DNA of 15,253 bases from an uncultured Megamonas sp. (GCA_900554895.1 USIX01000047.1:1-15253); one strand, 5' to 3'; counted from the first letter of the stretch, positions 7,442-14,612 are shown. Notes: generated by a model from the sequence alone, not told the origin. Numbers and translations: made by a program.

Positions 7442-8761
7442 TTAGAATAAAATTGTGTTGAGTATCATAACGCCGATTAGGCCGACAACTGCGATGATGG
7501 TTTCAAGAGCGCACCATGTACGCATTGTTCCTTTGACGGTGAGACCGAAGAATTCTTTAAAGAGCCAGAAGCCAGGGTCGCTAGGCGGACTTAAGATTAC
7601 GCTGCCTGCACCGACTGCTAAAACCATGAGTTCAGGGCTTGCGCCGGTAATAGGGATGAGCGGGGCGATGATGCCGCCGGCTGTAAGAGCTGCAACCGTT
7701 GCAGAACCTACAGCGATACGGATAACAGCAGCGATGAGCCAGCCCATAAACAGCGGCGACAGTGCAGCATCCTGAATGAGTGTGCCGATATAAGAACCCA
7801 GACCGCTGTCGATTAAAATCTGTTTCAGTACGCCGCCGCCGGCAACGACGAGCAAAATCATGGCAATCGTTTTAACGGCGCTGTCAACACTTTCCATTAC
7901 CTCTTTCATAGATTTACCACGATTTAAGCCGAATGTAAAGATAGCAATGATTACAGAAATAGTAAGAGCAATATCAGGATTACCCAAAAATACGAGAACA
8001 TGATAGATTGTATAGCTGTCATCTAAAATCATTTTAACGATAGCAGAAGCTGCCATTAAGATGACAGGAACGAGTGCTGTGAATACGCTGATACCGAAAG
8101 ACGGCATTTCACTGTCTTTGAAAATTTTCGGATTGTACAGACCTTTCGGGATTTCCGGGCGCAGGTCCTTAACAAAGTTAAAATATAAAGGACCGGCAAT
8201 GATAACAGTAGGAACAGCGATTAAGAAGCCGTAAATAAGTGTTGTGCCCAAATCGGCATTGAAGATAACAGCAATAGCTGTAGGACCGGGATGCGGCGGC
8301 AGAAAGGCATGTGCTGAGGAAAGAGATGCTGCCATCGGAATGCCGACTTCCAGAAGATTTACCTTAGCTTCAGCAGCTATAGTGAATACGAGTGGAATTA
8401 ACAGAACAAAACCGATTTCATAGAAAAGAGCGAGACCTACAACAAAACCGGTCAGGCATACTGCCCAGCGGACATTTTTTACACCGAAGGTATCAATAAG
8501 CGTAGTGGCAATGCGCTGTGCACCGCCGCTGTCAGCCATAAGTTTACCGAGCATAGCACCGAAACTTACGACAATGGCAAGACCTCCGAGTGTGCCTCCA
8601 AGACCTTTGGTGATGGAAGGAACGATATCATCAACAGAAAGACCGAGAGCAAAGCCCATAAATATAGCAACGAAAATCAGAGAGAGGAAACTGTTTAATT
8701 TACATTTAACAATCAAAATAAATAATATGACGATACCGACAGCTAATATGGCAAGTGGCAT
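7442..8761 (-). CDS. gntP: Gluconate permease, GntP family
   Basis: This 439-residue integral membrane protein of the GntP/GntT family is a proton symporter for gluconate and related acids. It is hydrophobic over nearly its whole length, with about 12-14 segments. Family blocks include GGLAIVVSFGAMLGKLMADSGGAQRIA, AHAFLPPHPGPTAIAV, AVRIAVGSATVA-like (here AAVIRIAVGSATVAALT) and LSPPSDPGFWLFKEF near the C-terminus. The start ATG follows AAAGGAAG by about eight bases. It sits between the kinase (65 bases upstream) and 6PG dehydrogenase (18 bases downstream). That context supports gluconate over other GntP substrates such as idonate, fructuronate or glycerate. Confidence 0.93.
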   Translation of the reverse strand: MPLAILAVGIVILFILIVKCKLNSFLSLIFVAIFMGFALGLSVDDIVPSITKGLGGTLGGLAIVVSFGAMLGKLMADSGGAQRIATTLIDTFGVKNVRWAVCLTGFVVGLALFYEIGFVLLIPLVFTIAAEAKVNLLEVGIPMAASLSSAHAFLPPHPGPTAIAVIFNADLGTTLIYGFLIAVPTVIIAGPLYFNFVKDLRPEIPKGLYNPKIFKDSEMPSFGISVFTALVPVILMAASAIVKMILDDSYTIYHVLVFLGNPDIALTISVIIAIFTFGLNRGKSMKEVMESVDSAVKTIAMILLVVAGGGVLKQILIDSGLGSYIGTLIQDAALSPLFMGWLIAAVIRIAVGSATVAALTAGGIIAPLIPITGASPELMVLAVGAGSVILSPPSDPGFWLFKEFFGLTVKGTMRTWCALETIIAVVGLIGVMILNTILF

Positions 8762-8826
8762 AGTGAAAACTTCCTTTCTGTTTAATTTATATTTCTGCTT
8801 TTATATAAAATCCGTGCATAAATTTA

Positions 8827-10383
8827 TTATTTGTACATTTGATTTTGATAAGTAGTTATACGGGCGAATTCAGGCTGCAGTTTTTTGTACAGGACATTAT
8901 AAATATCGAACAGTTCTTCGTATACAGCAAAATTTTCTTTTTGCGGATGATAGATTTTTTTCGGTTGAATTAAATTTGCCGTATCAGCGATACTGTTCAT
9001 TTCACCGCTGGCAATAAATCCTAGTACAGCTGCACCGAAAGCGGCACCTTCGCTGTTTTGCGGCAGGGTGATGTCTTCTGCAAAAATATCAGACATGATT
9101 TGCAGCCATAAGGTAGATTTTGTGAAACTGCCGCTGACGCGGATATCTTCCACTTTGCCGAAATCTTTCAAGGCGGTCAGTACGCAGTTCAGGCTGAAGC
9201 ATATACCTTCCATAGCAGCTCTAATCATATGTGAACGGCTGTGATTTAAAGAAAGGCCGAAGAACATGCCGCGAAGCTCGGAATTCCAGTATGGGGCACG
9301 TTCACCGGTGAAAAACGGCAGGAGAAGCAGCCCTTCCGCACCGGCAGGTATTTTGGAAGCTTTAAGTGTCATGAGGTCATACGGGTCAATTCCGATATCG
9401 TCGAGACGGCGACTGCTGTAGTGGCAGATTTGGTCACGCATCCAACGCATTATGATACCGCCGTTGTTGATGGCACCGCCTGCAACCCACATATCGTCAG
9501 TGAGGTTGTAGCACCATGTTCTGTTTTCACTGTCGACCTTCGGATTTTTTGTAAGCATGCGGATAGCACCGCTTGTACCGATTGTTGCGCTGAGTTGACC
9601 TGACTTTATTGCACCGATGCCGACGTTTACAAGTACACCGTCTGTTGCACCGATTACAACGGGCAGTCCTTCTGGCAGATTAAGTCTTTGAGCCGCATGG
9701 GCTGTGAGTTTATGTGCATAAGTGGTGGAAACGACAGGTGGAAGCTGTTCGCGTCTGATACCGGCAAATGATAAGATGTCGTCATCCCAGTCCATTTTGT
9801 GAGCGTTGTATAAACCGCTCGCCGAGGCGGAAGATTTATCGACTACCCACTGTCCGGTCATTTTTTCGAATACATAGTCCTTTAATGAATAGATATAGCG
9901 CATTTTAGCGAAAACATCAGGGAAGTTTTTTCGTACCCAGAGAATTTTCAGGAAAGGATAGCAAGAATGAGCTGGACAACAGGTTTTTTCGTAAAAGCTT
10001 TTTGTAAGTGCAGGGTCTTTTTTCAGTTCATTGACTATTTCCACGCTGCGGCTGTCCGCCCATGTTATCATATTGCTTAAGAGTTCGCGTTTTTCATTGG
10101 CCGGGGCAAAACTGTGCATTACGGTGCTGATTGCTATGCCGGAAACGGATTTGCCTTTGTATATCAAAGTATTTGCTGTATCGCGCACTACTTTTTCAAT
10201 AGCTTTATAAATGATTTCTGGATTTTGTTCTGCCCAGTCAGGGTACGGTGTTTCTAGCGGATAAAATTCATCACTGCTGCAGAGGCTTATACCGTTTTTC
10301 TGGTATGCAATGGCTCTGACTCCTGTTGTGCCAATGTCTAACCCAATCCAGATGCTGTTGTCAATATTGTTAAAACTCAACAT
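8827..10383 (-). CDS. gntK: Gluconate kinase, FGGY family
   Basis: This 518-residue sugar kinase of the FGGY family makes 6-phosphogluconate from gluconate with ATP. The first domain opens with the phosphate loop IGLDIGTTGVRAIAY (13-27) and has the family block DKSSASASGLYN. The catalytic Asp is in IGATDGVLVNVGIG near residue 247. The second domain has ATIGTSGAIR, GGAINNGGIIMRWMRD, LLLLPFFTGERAPYW and a FGAAVLGFIASGE block near the end. The length fits B. subtilis-type gluconate kinases and not the small P-loop GntK of E. coli. Xylulokinase-like relatives are the alternative, but the neighbours (gntP, gnd, divergent RpiR regulator) favour gluconate. It is the first gene of the operon; AAGGAG lies eight bases before the ATG. 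Confidence 0.9.
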   Translation of the reverse strand: MLSFNNIDNSIWIGLDIGTTGVRAIAYQKNGISLCSSDEFYPLETPYPDWAEQNPEIIYKAIEKVVRDTANTLIYKGKSVSGIAISTVMHSFAPANEKRELLSNMITWADSRSVEIVNELKKDPALTKSFYEKTCCPAHSCYPFLKILWVRKNFPDVFAKMRYIYSLKDYVFEKMTGQWVVDKSSASASGLYNAHKMDWDDDILSFAGIRREQLPPVVSTTYAHKLTAHAAQRLNLPEGLPVVIGATDGVLVNVGIGAIKSGQLSATIGTSGAIRMLTKNPKVDSENRTWCYNLTDDMWVAGGAINNGGIIMRWMRDQICHYSSRRLDDIGIDPYDLMTLKASKIPAGAEGLLLLPFFTGERAPYWNSELRGMFFGLSLNHSRSHMIRAAMEGICFSLNCVLTALKDFGKVEDIRVSGSFTKSTLWLQIMSDIFAEDITLPQNSEGAAFGAAVLGFIASGEMNSIADTANLIQPKKIYHPQKENFAVYEELFDIYNVLYKKLQPEFARITTYQNQMYK

Positions 10384-10448
10384 TCGTATCGCTCCTTAAA
10401 TGATGTGGATGATTTTCATGAATTGATGGAAAACTTTTTTATTTATGT

Positions 10449-10460
10449 AAGTTGCAACTT
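10449..10460. promoter_or_regulatory. Perfect palindrome at the gnt operon start site, candidate operator
   Basis: AAGTTGCAACTT is a perfect 12-bp palindrome, partly extended by TG on one side and CA on the other. It would cover roughly +8 to +20 after the start site predicted from the promoter at 10475-10503, where a bound repressor would block the polymerase. The neighbouring RpiR regulator is the natural candidate to bind it. Confidence 0.55.
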
Positions 10461-10474
10461 CATTTTCTGATAAG

Positions 10475-10503
10475 AGTATATCAAATTTAAAATAATTTTG
10501 CAA
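10475..10503 (-). promoter_or_regulatory. Predicted promoter of the gntK-gntP-gnd-SDR operon
   Basis: On the minus strand TTGCAA (10503-10498), a 17-base spacer and TATACT (10480-10475) form a sigma-A promoter. The -10 box is extended by an upstream TGA, giving TGATATACT. The start site would be near 10468, leaving an 85-base leader before the kinase ATG. Confidence 0.65.
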
Positions 10504-10526
10504 TAGTTTTTTCATTATAAAATTTA

Positions 10527-10550
10527 AAAATGATAAATTTTTATCATTTT
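10527..10550. promoter_or_regulatory. 11-bp inverted repeat in the gntK-rpiR control region
   Basis: AAAATGATAAA and TTTATCATTTT are perfect inverted copies separated by two bases. The centre is about 70 bases upstream of the gntK start site and 57 upstream of the predicted regulator start site. A regulator dimer site serving both directions is plausible. Its sequence differs from the palindrome at 10449, so it may bind a different protein. Confidence 0.5.
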
Positions 10551-10580
10551 AAATAAATTGGTATAAACAAGCACTATTTC

Positions 10581-10589
10581 TGTTAAAAT
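10581..10589 (+). promoter_or_regulatory. Extended -10 promoter of the RpiR regulator gene
   Basis: TGTTAAAAT is an extended -10 element (TG, one base, TAAAAT). TTGGTA at 10558 is 20 bases upstream, too far for a good -35 box. The start site would fall near 10596, which bears on the choice of start codon for the gene. Confidence 0.45.
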
Positions 10590-10626
10590 ATAGGCAAGGA
10601 TTATGATAATGAATGAGGTATCAGTT

Positions 10627-11478
10627 ATGGAAAAAAATATATCTATCATAACGCTGTTGCGCAGCAGTTATAACAATATGACAAAATCGGAAAAAAAAAT
10701 CGCGGATTATATCTTAGCAAATGAAAAAAGCGTAATGAGCCAGACGATTTCCGATTTGGCAGTAAATGCAAAAAGCTCGGAAATCACTGTATCCCGTTTT
10801 TGTAAAAAACTCGGTTTTAACGGTTTACAGAGTTTTAAAATTGCGCTTGCCAGTGAAGTTTTTAGTAAAGATGAACTGTTGTCGCAGGAAATAAATCCGC
10901 ATGATTCGTATAGAACGATAGCGGAAAAACTGTTTTCTTCAATAGCAGACGGGTTGCAGGACACGCTTAAACTGCTTGATTTTGAAGAAATACAAAAGGC
11001 GGTTGATTTAATAGCCGGTGCTAGACAGATTTGTGTTTATGGCTTCGGAAATTCGTATACTGTGTGTAAGGATATTGAAACGCGTTTTATGCGTTTTGGT
11101 ATACCTGTAAAGGCTTATTGCGATTTGCATATGCAGCTGACAGCGTCATCTCTTTTGACACAGGGAGATTTGATAATTGCCGTATCACATACGGGGTCAA
11201 ATATTGATTTATTGCAGTCGATAGAATTAGCGCATGATAATAAAATTCCGATTATTGCTATAACAAGTTACATGAACTCACCGCTGTGCAAACTGGCGGA
11301 TGTTGTTTTGCATGGTATGGGAAGAGAAGTTGCTTATAAATCGGAAGCTGTGGCTTCGCGGTTAATTCATATGGCAATTGTGGATGTTTTGTATATGGGA
11401 ATTTATCAGCATAATGTGGATAAAGGATTTGCCAATATCAAGAAAATGCGTGCTGCCATAGCAAAAAGACGGTTATAA
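10627..11478 (+). CDS. RpiR family transcriptional regulator with SIS domain, probable gluconate operon regulator
   Basis: This 283-residue cytoplasmic regulator has an N-terminal RpiR helix-turn-helix (about residues 1-75; SEKKIADYIL, ISDLAVNAKSSEITVSRFCKKLGF) and a C-terminal SIS sugar-phosphate-binding domain. The SIS domain shows ICVYGFGNSY and AVSHTGSNIDLLQSI. RpiR proteins sense phosphosugars; 6-phosphogluconate is the natural ligand here. It is divergent from the gnt operon, across a region with two palindromes. Three in-frame ATGs compete: 10603 (ribosome site only two bases away), 10609 (AAGGA eight bases away) and 10627 (GAGG eight bases away). I prefer 10627 because the predicted transcript begins at about 10596, leaving no room before the AAGGA. 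The choice changes only six to eight residues ahead of the conserved domain. Confidence 0.9.
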   Translation: MEKNISIITLLRSSYNNMTKSEKKIADYILANEKSVMSQTISDLAVNAKSSEITVSRFCKKLGFNGLQSFKIALASEVFSKDELLSQEINPHDSYRTIAEKLFSSIADGLQDTLKLLDFEEIQKAVDLIAGARQICVYGFGNSYTVCKDIETRFMRFGIPVKAYCDLHMQLTASSLLTQGDLIIAVSHTGSNIDLLQSIELAHDNKIPIIAITSYMNSPLCKLADVVLHGMGREVAYKSEAVASRLIHMAIVDVLYMGIYQHNVDKGFANIKKMRAAIAKRRL

Positions 11479-11529
11479 AATAAAAAGGAACTGTTGCATA
11501 TAATAAGAGCAACAGTTCCTTTTTATTTT
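11477..11529. terminator. Bidirectional terminator between rpiR-type gene and cobA
   Basis: A long perfect hairpin: 11477-11497 pairs with 11509-11529 (21 bp, 11-base loop). The core GGAACTGTTGC is flanked by A/T runs on both sides. It overlaps the end of the regulator's TAA stop and ends the plus-strand transcript. Read on the minus strand it lies about 60 bases past the cobA stop and also ends in T-rich sequence, so it separates two convergent genes. Confidence 0.9.
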
Positions 11530-11587
11530 GTCAACTTAAAGTATCGGTTTATATAATATTTTCTTTGCGTTTTTTAGAAAATCTTTT

Positions 11588-12133
11588 TTAAAATTCAATG
11601 CCTTTTTGTGCTTTTATGCCTTTTTTAAACGGATGTTTTATTTCCGTCATTTCCGTTACTAAATCAGCACAGTTGATTAATTCTTCTTTGGCGTTTCTTC
11701 CGGTCATTACAAGATGAAGATGAGCAGGTTTTTCACTGATTAAATCTAAAACGCTATTGAGCGGAATTAAATTAAAATCAACGGCATAATTGATTTCATC
11801 GAGAATAATCATATCCCATTTACCACTTAACATGGCTTCTTTAGCTTCATTTAAAGTATTTTGTGCTGCTTCTTTGTGTTTTTTCATATCAGTGTTGCCG
11901 CGGCGAGTAAATCCTTCGCCGCACTGTTTTACAGTTATTTCCGGTGAAAATTTGTCCAGAGCCTTTAATTCTCCGTATTTCCAGCCGCCTTTGATGAATT
12001 GCAGTATGAGAATTTTTAAGCCTTCGCCCCATGCGCGCAGGGCAAGTCCGAGCGCGGCAGTGGTTTTCCCTTTGCCGTTTCCAGTATGAATGATGACAAG
12101 GCCGTGAACATAGTCAGTGTTTTGATTTTGCAT
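11588..12133 (-). CDS. cobA: Cob(I)yrinic acid a,c-diamide adenosyltransferase (CobA/BtuR/CobO)
   Basis: This 181-residue ATP:corrinoid adenosyltransferase transfers the adenosyl group of ATP to cob(I)alamin or its precursors. The P-loop is TGNGKGKTTAALG (17-29); further family blocks are ILQFIKGGWKYGE, MIILDEINYAVDF, LVMTGRNA and the C-terminal HPFKKGIKAQKGIEF. Size and motifs fit the CobA/CobO type and not PduO or EutT. The ATG at 12133 has AAAGGA seven bases upstream. A longer frame to 12229 exists but lies over the end of cbiB, has no ribosome site and has no family likeness. The gene starts 19 bases after the cbiB stop, so both are co-transcribed. Confidence 0.94.
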   Translation of the reverse strand: MQNQNTDYVHGLVIIHTGNGKGKTTAALGLALRAWGEGLKILILQFIKGGWKYGELKALDKFSPEITVKQCGEGFTRRGNTDMKKHKEAAQNTLNEAKEAMLSGKWDMIILDEINYAVDFNLIPLNSVLDLISEKPAHLHLVMTGRNAKEELINCADLVTEMTEIKHPFKKGIKAQKGIEF

Positions 12134-12152
12134 AGGAAAATCCTTTCTGAAA

Positions 12153-13133
12153 TTAAAGATAGATTTCGATGTATTTGGTGATGATGATAGGAACAACCGA
12201 GCAGATAGTAACGAACAATACGGATACACCGTACATCAGTTTGATAGTCAGTATAATGTGAGCAGGTTTCAATTCATGCGTGTTATCGCCCATATAAGCG
12301 CGGAACGACTGCCTGCCGAAATAATAGTTGATGCCGCCGAGTCTGATACCGAGAGCTCCGGCAACGGTGGCTTCTGAATATCCGCCGTTGGGGCTTGGAT
12401 GTTTTTTTGCATCACGTAGCATTATTTTCAGTGCATTTTTATAATCGAGATGATGAAAAAATGCAGTTATAATCAATAAAATTCCGGTGATACGAGCCGG
12501 AATGAAGTTTAAAACATCGTCTACGCGGGCGGCTGTTCTACCGAAATACAGATATTTGTCGTTTTTATAGCCTAGCATGGCATCCATAGTGTTGGCGGCA
12601 CGGTACAGTACGGCAAGCGGCAGACCGCCGATAAAAAAGAAAAATAGCGGTGAAATTATGCCGTCAACCGTATTTTCTGCCACTGTCTCTACAGCAGCGC
12701 GGGTGATGTCGGTTTCGTTCATGCGATTTACGTCGCGGCTTACGATATAATTTACTTTGGTACGAGCAGCGGTTATATTATTTTGAACGAGCTCGTCATA
12801 AATTTCTCTGCCGGCTTTAGCAAGTGATTTCGGGGAAATCATGAAACTTAAAATAAGGGCCTGAATGAAAATGTTGAGCCAGACAGGAATATGAAACTGG
12901 TTCATGGCAATGATTAAATAATACGGCACAGCATAGCAGATACCAAGCATTACGGCAACGAGAATAAAACCGCAGACGAGTTTTGTCGGTTCGGAGCTGT
13001 CGTCTTTGCGTAGCAATTTATCCAGAAAATCAATTAATTTTCCCATTAAGGCAACAGGGTGATATTTTGTGTAGGGGTCGCCTATTATGCAATCAATAGT
13101 GAAGGCTAAAAGAGCGATAAAAGCAATTTCCAT
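12153..13133 (-). CDS. cbiB: Adenosylcobinamide-phosphate synthase (CbiB/CobD)
   Basis: This 326-residue membrane enzyme attaches the aminopropanol (phosphate) arm to adenosylcobyric acid in cobalamin synthesis. Family motifs are DCIIGDPYTKYHPVALMG near the N-terminus, ETVAENTVDGIISPLFFF, DAMLGYKNDKYLYFGR, ARVDDVLNFIPAR and HPSPNGGYSEATVAGALGIRLGG. Several hydrophobic segments are visible, the last at the C-terminus. The ATG at 13133 has only a weak ribosome site (TGAG, nine bases upstream). A TTG at 13142 would put that site too close. It is the first gene of a two-gene unit with cobA; no other cobalamin genes appear in the window. Confidence 0.94.
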   Translation of the reverse strand: MEIAFIALLAFTIDCIIGDPYTKYHPVALMGKLIDFLDKLLRKDDSSEPTKLVCGFILVAVMLGICYAVPYYLIIAMNQFHIPVWLNIFIQALILSFMISPKSLAKAGREIYDELVQNNITAARTKVNYIVSRDVNRMNETDITRAAVETVAENTVDGIISPLFFFFIGGLPLAVLYRAANTMDAMLGYKNDKYLYFGRTAARVDDVLNFIPARITGILLIITAFFHHLDYKNALKIMLRDAKKHPSPNGGYSEATVAGALGIRLGGINYYFGRQSFRAYMGDNTHELKPAHIILTIKLMYGVSVLFVTICSVVPIIITKYIEIYL

Positions 13134-13171
13134 TATATTCAACTCACAGTTCAGATTTTTATCTTTAATTA

Positions 13172-13200
13172 ATTATAGAAGTTGTACCGGTTAAAAGCAA
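13172..13200 (-). promoter_or_regulatory. Predicted promoter of cbiB-cobA
   Basis: On the minus strand TTGCTT (13200-13195), 17 bases, and a consensus TATAAT (13177-13172). The start site would be near 13165, giving a leader of only about 32 bases. Confidence 0.5.
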
Positions 13201-13227
13201 TAAATGCTATAAAAAAATAGATGTCTA

Positions 13228-13236
13228 TGGTATGAT
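13228..13236 (+). promoter_or_regulatory. Extended -10 promoter of the asparaginase gene
   Basis: TGGTATGAT is an extended -10 element (TG, one base, TATGAT) without a clear -35 box. The start site would be near 13243, 27 bases before the ATG. Confidence 0.45.
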
Positions 13237-13269
13237 AAAAATATAAATATTATTATTGAAGGTGAAATA

Positions 13270-14265
13270 ATGAGCGTAGAATTATTACATTATACACGTG
13301 GAAAATATGTTGAAAATATTCACAGGGGCGATGCGGTGTGCGTTTCGGTAAATGGAGATATTACGGGATATGTAGGCAATGCACATTTACCGATGTTCTG
13401 GCGCAGTGCGGCTAAACCGTTCCAGTTATTACAATTTGTAAAAATGGGTGGTGTAGAAAAATATAATTTAACGCAGGCGGAACTGGCAATTCTGGCTTCG
13501 TCACACAGTGGGGAAAATATTCATGTGGAAACTGTTACTTCCATACTGCATAAATTGGGACTTGCGCCGGAAGTTTTAAACTGCGGTTCGGCTCGTCCAA
13601 TGAGCGGTAAGGCTTTTAAGGAATTGGTAAAACAGAATTTAAAACCTTCGGCACTGCATAATCCGTGTTCTGGAAAACATTCGGGTATTATCGCACTTTG
13701 TCAGCTTTTGGATATTCCGATTGAAGATTATATTAAACCGGAGCATCCTGCACAGAAAATTATTCATAAAATAGTGGCAATGTCTGCCGGTATCAGTGAA
13801 GAGGAGCTGGATATCGGTATTGACGGTTGCGGTGTACCGGTGTTTTATCTGCCGCTTGATAAAATGGCGTATGCGTATGCTCGATTGATGAATGCGGAAG
13901 AAGGAAACTGGGGTGAGTATACTGAAGCTGCCATAAAGATTCGTGATGCGATGTGCGCTAATCCGCTGCTTGTTTCGGGAACGGGTCGAATAGATAAAAC
14001 CGTAACGGAGCTTACGCAGGGCAGAGTATTGGCGAAAATCGGTGCAGATGCAGTGTATTGTCTTGCTTCGCGTGAAAAGAAAGCGGGTATTGCCTTTAAA
14101 ATTGAGGACGGCAGTTATGCGGCAGTGACACCGGCTGTTATTGCCATGCTCAAACATTTTGATTTTATTACTGAAGCGGAACATGCTAAATTACTGGAAT
14201 TATATCCGCCGGTACTAAAAAATCATCGCGGCGATATTATCGGTACGATTGAAGCCGTATTTTGA
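13270..14265 (+). CDS. L-asparaginase II family (Rhizobium etli ReAV-like)
   Basis: This 331-residue, leaderless and therefore probably cytoplasmic enzyme hydrolyses L-asparagine to aspartate and ammonia. It belongs to the asparaginase II family (PF06089 type) and is unrelated to E. coli AnsA/AnsB. Landmarks align with R. etli ReAV at a constant offset of two: Ser46 and Lys49 in WRSAAKP, Ser78 in SSHSGE, and the metal-site residues Cys133 and Lys136 (PCSGKH) and Cys187 (DGCGVP). Further on are RIDKTVTEL and AKIGADAVY. The ATG has GAAGGTG close upstream. It is transcribed alone, divergent from cbiB, with no clear intrinsic terminator in the following gap. ReAV correspondence is from memory of the family. 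Confidence 0.9.
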   Translation: MSVELLHYTRGKYVENIHRGDAVCVSVNGDITGYVGNAHLPMFWRSAAKPFQLLQFVKMGGVEKYNLTQAELAILASSHSGENIHVETVTSILHKLGLAPEVLNCGSARPMSGKAFKELVKQNLKPSALHNPCSGKHSGIIALCQLLDIPIEDYIKPEHPAQKIIHKIVAMSAGISEEELDIGIDGCGVPVFYLPLDKMAYAYARLMNAEEGNWGEYTEAAIKIRDAMCANPLLVSGTGRIDKTVTELTQGRVLAKIGADAVYCLASREKKAGIAFKIEDGSYAAVTPAVIAMLKHFDFITEAEHAKLLELYPPVLKNHRGDIIGTIEAVF

Positions 14266-14300
14266 GATTAATTGAAAATAAGCTTCTGTTTCGTAAATAT

Positions 14301-14426
14301 TATCTGCTGCGCATTTTCTAAGCGGTAAAATACTTTATATTTAATGATGTTAAATGACAATATCAAATGAATATAAGGTATTTTACTGCTGATATAGGCT
14401 ATATGTCTTTATTTGTACAGCAGATA
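14301..14426. repeat. Nested inverted repeats in the spacer
   Basis: An inner pair, 14321-14340 with 14371-14390, forms a 20-bp stem with only two G-U wobbles around a 30-base loop. An outer pair, TATCTGCTG (14301-14309) with CAGCAGATA (14418-14426), is perfect over nine bases. There is no T run after the stem on either strand, so it is not an ordinary terminator. It could be a structured RNA, a REP-like or MITE-like element, or a processing site. Confidence 0.7.
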
Positions 14427-14531
14427 GATATTATGATTAATAAATTATAAGAGCGGCAGTTTATTTTTTATTGAATTTTAGTAGGACTGATAGTGTCGGT
14501 TTTTGCTCTGTTAGCACCAGTAAAGGGTGAT

Positions 14532-14563
14532 TTTTTTATAAATATTATTGAATTTATAAAAAA
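14532..14563. repeat. AT-only perfect inverted repeat before the AT-hook gene
   Basis: The 12-base arms at 14532-14543 and 14552-14563 are perfect inverted copies (TTTTTTATAAAT / ATTTATAAAAAA) with an eight-base loop. They contain no G or C. The repeat covers the proposed -35 region of the downstream gene. Confidence 0.65.
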
Positions 14564-14576
14564 GCTATATTATTAT
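14548..14576 (+). promoter_or_regulatory. Predicted promoter of the AT-hook gene
   Basis: TTGAAT (14548-14553), 17 bases and TATTAT (14571-14576) match sigma-A boxes 4/6 and 5/6. A second -10 candidate, TATAAT at 14580-14585, has no -35 partner. Both -10 candidates overlap the inverted repeat at 14568-14589. Confidence 0.45.
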
Positions 14577-14589
14577 TAATATAATAATA
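14568..14589. repeat. AT-only inverted repeat over the -10 region
   Basis: TATTATTAT (14568-14576) and ATAATAATA (14581-14589) are perfect nine-base inverted copies with a four-base loop, directly over the candidate -10 boxes. It could be a binding site for an AT-minor-groove protein or a simple feature of AT-rich promoters. Confidence 0.5.
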
Positions 14590-14612
14590 CCTATGAAAGG
14601 GGAGACTTCGGG

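Larger units (their letters stand above)
14266..14612. other. Gene-free stretch after the asparaginase gene
   Basis: This 347-bp spacer has no credible coding frame. It holds nested inverted repeats (14301-14426), an AT-only hairpin (14532-14563), and the symmetric promoter region of the AT-hook gene (14548-14589). A short GC-containing hairpin (CACC/GGTG, near 14516-14529) before a T run at 14531 could be a weak terminator, but its stem is only four base pairs. No tRNA or known riboswitch is recognisable. Confidence 0.6.

Noticed and set aside
12134..12229. N-terminal extension of cobA by 32 codons
   Set aside because: The extension overlaps the end of cbiB, lacks a ribosome site and has no counterpart in the family; the ATG at 12133 has AAAGGA at proper spacing.
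13134..13269. Cobalamin riboswitch before cbiB
   Set aside because: The gap is too short and shows no B12-box-like core; the predicted leader is about 32 bases.
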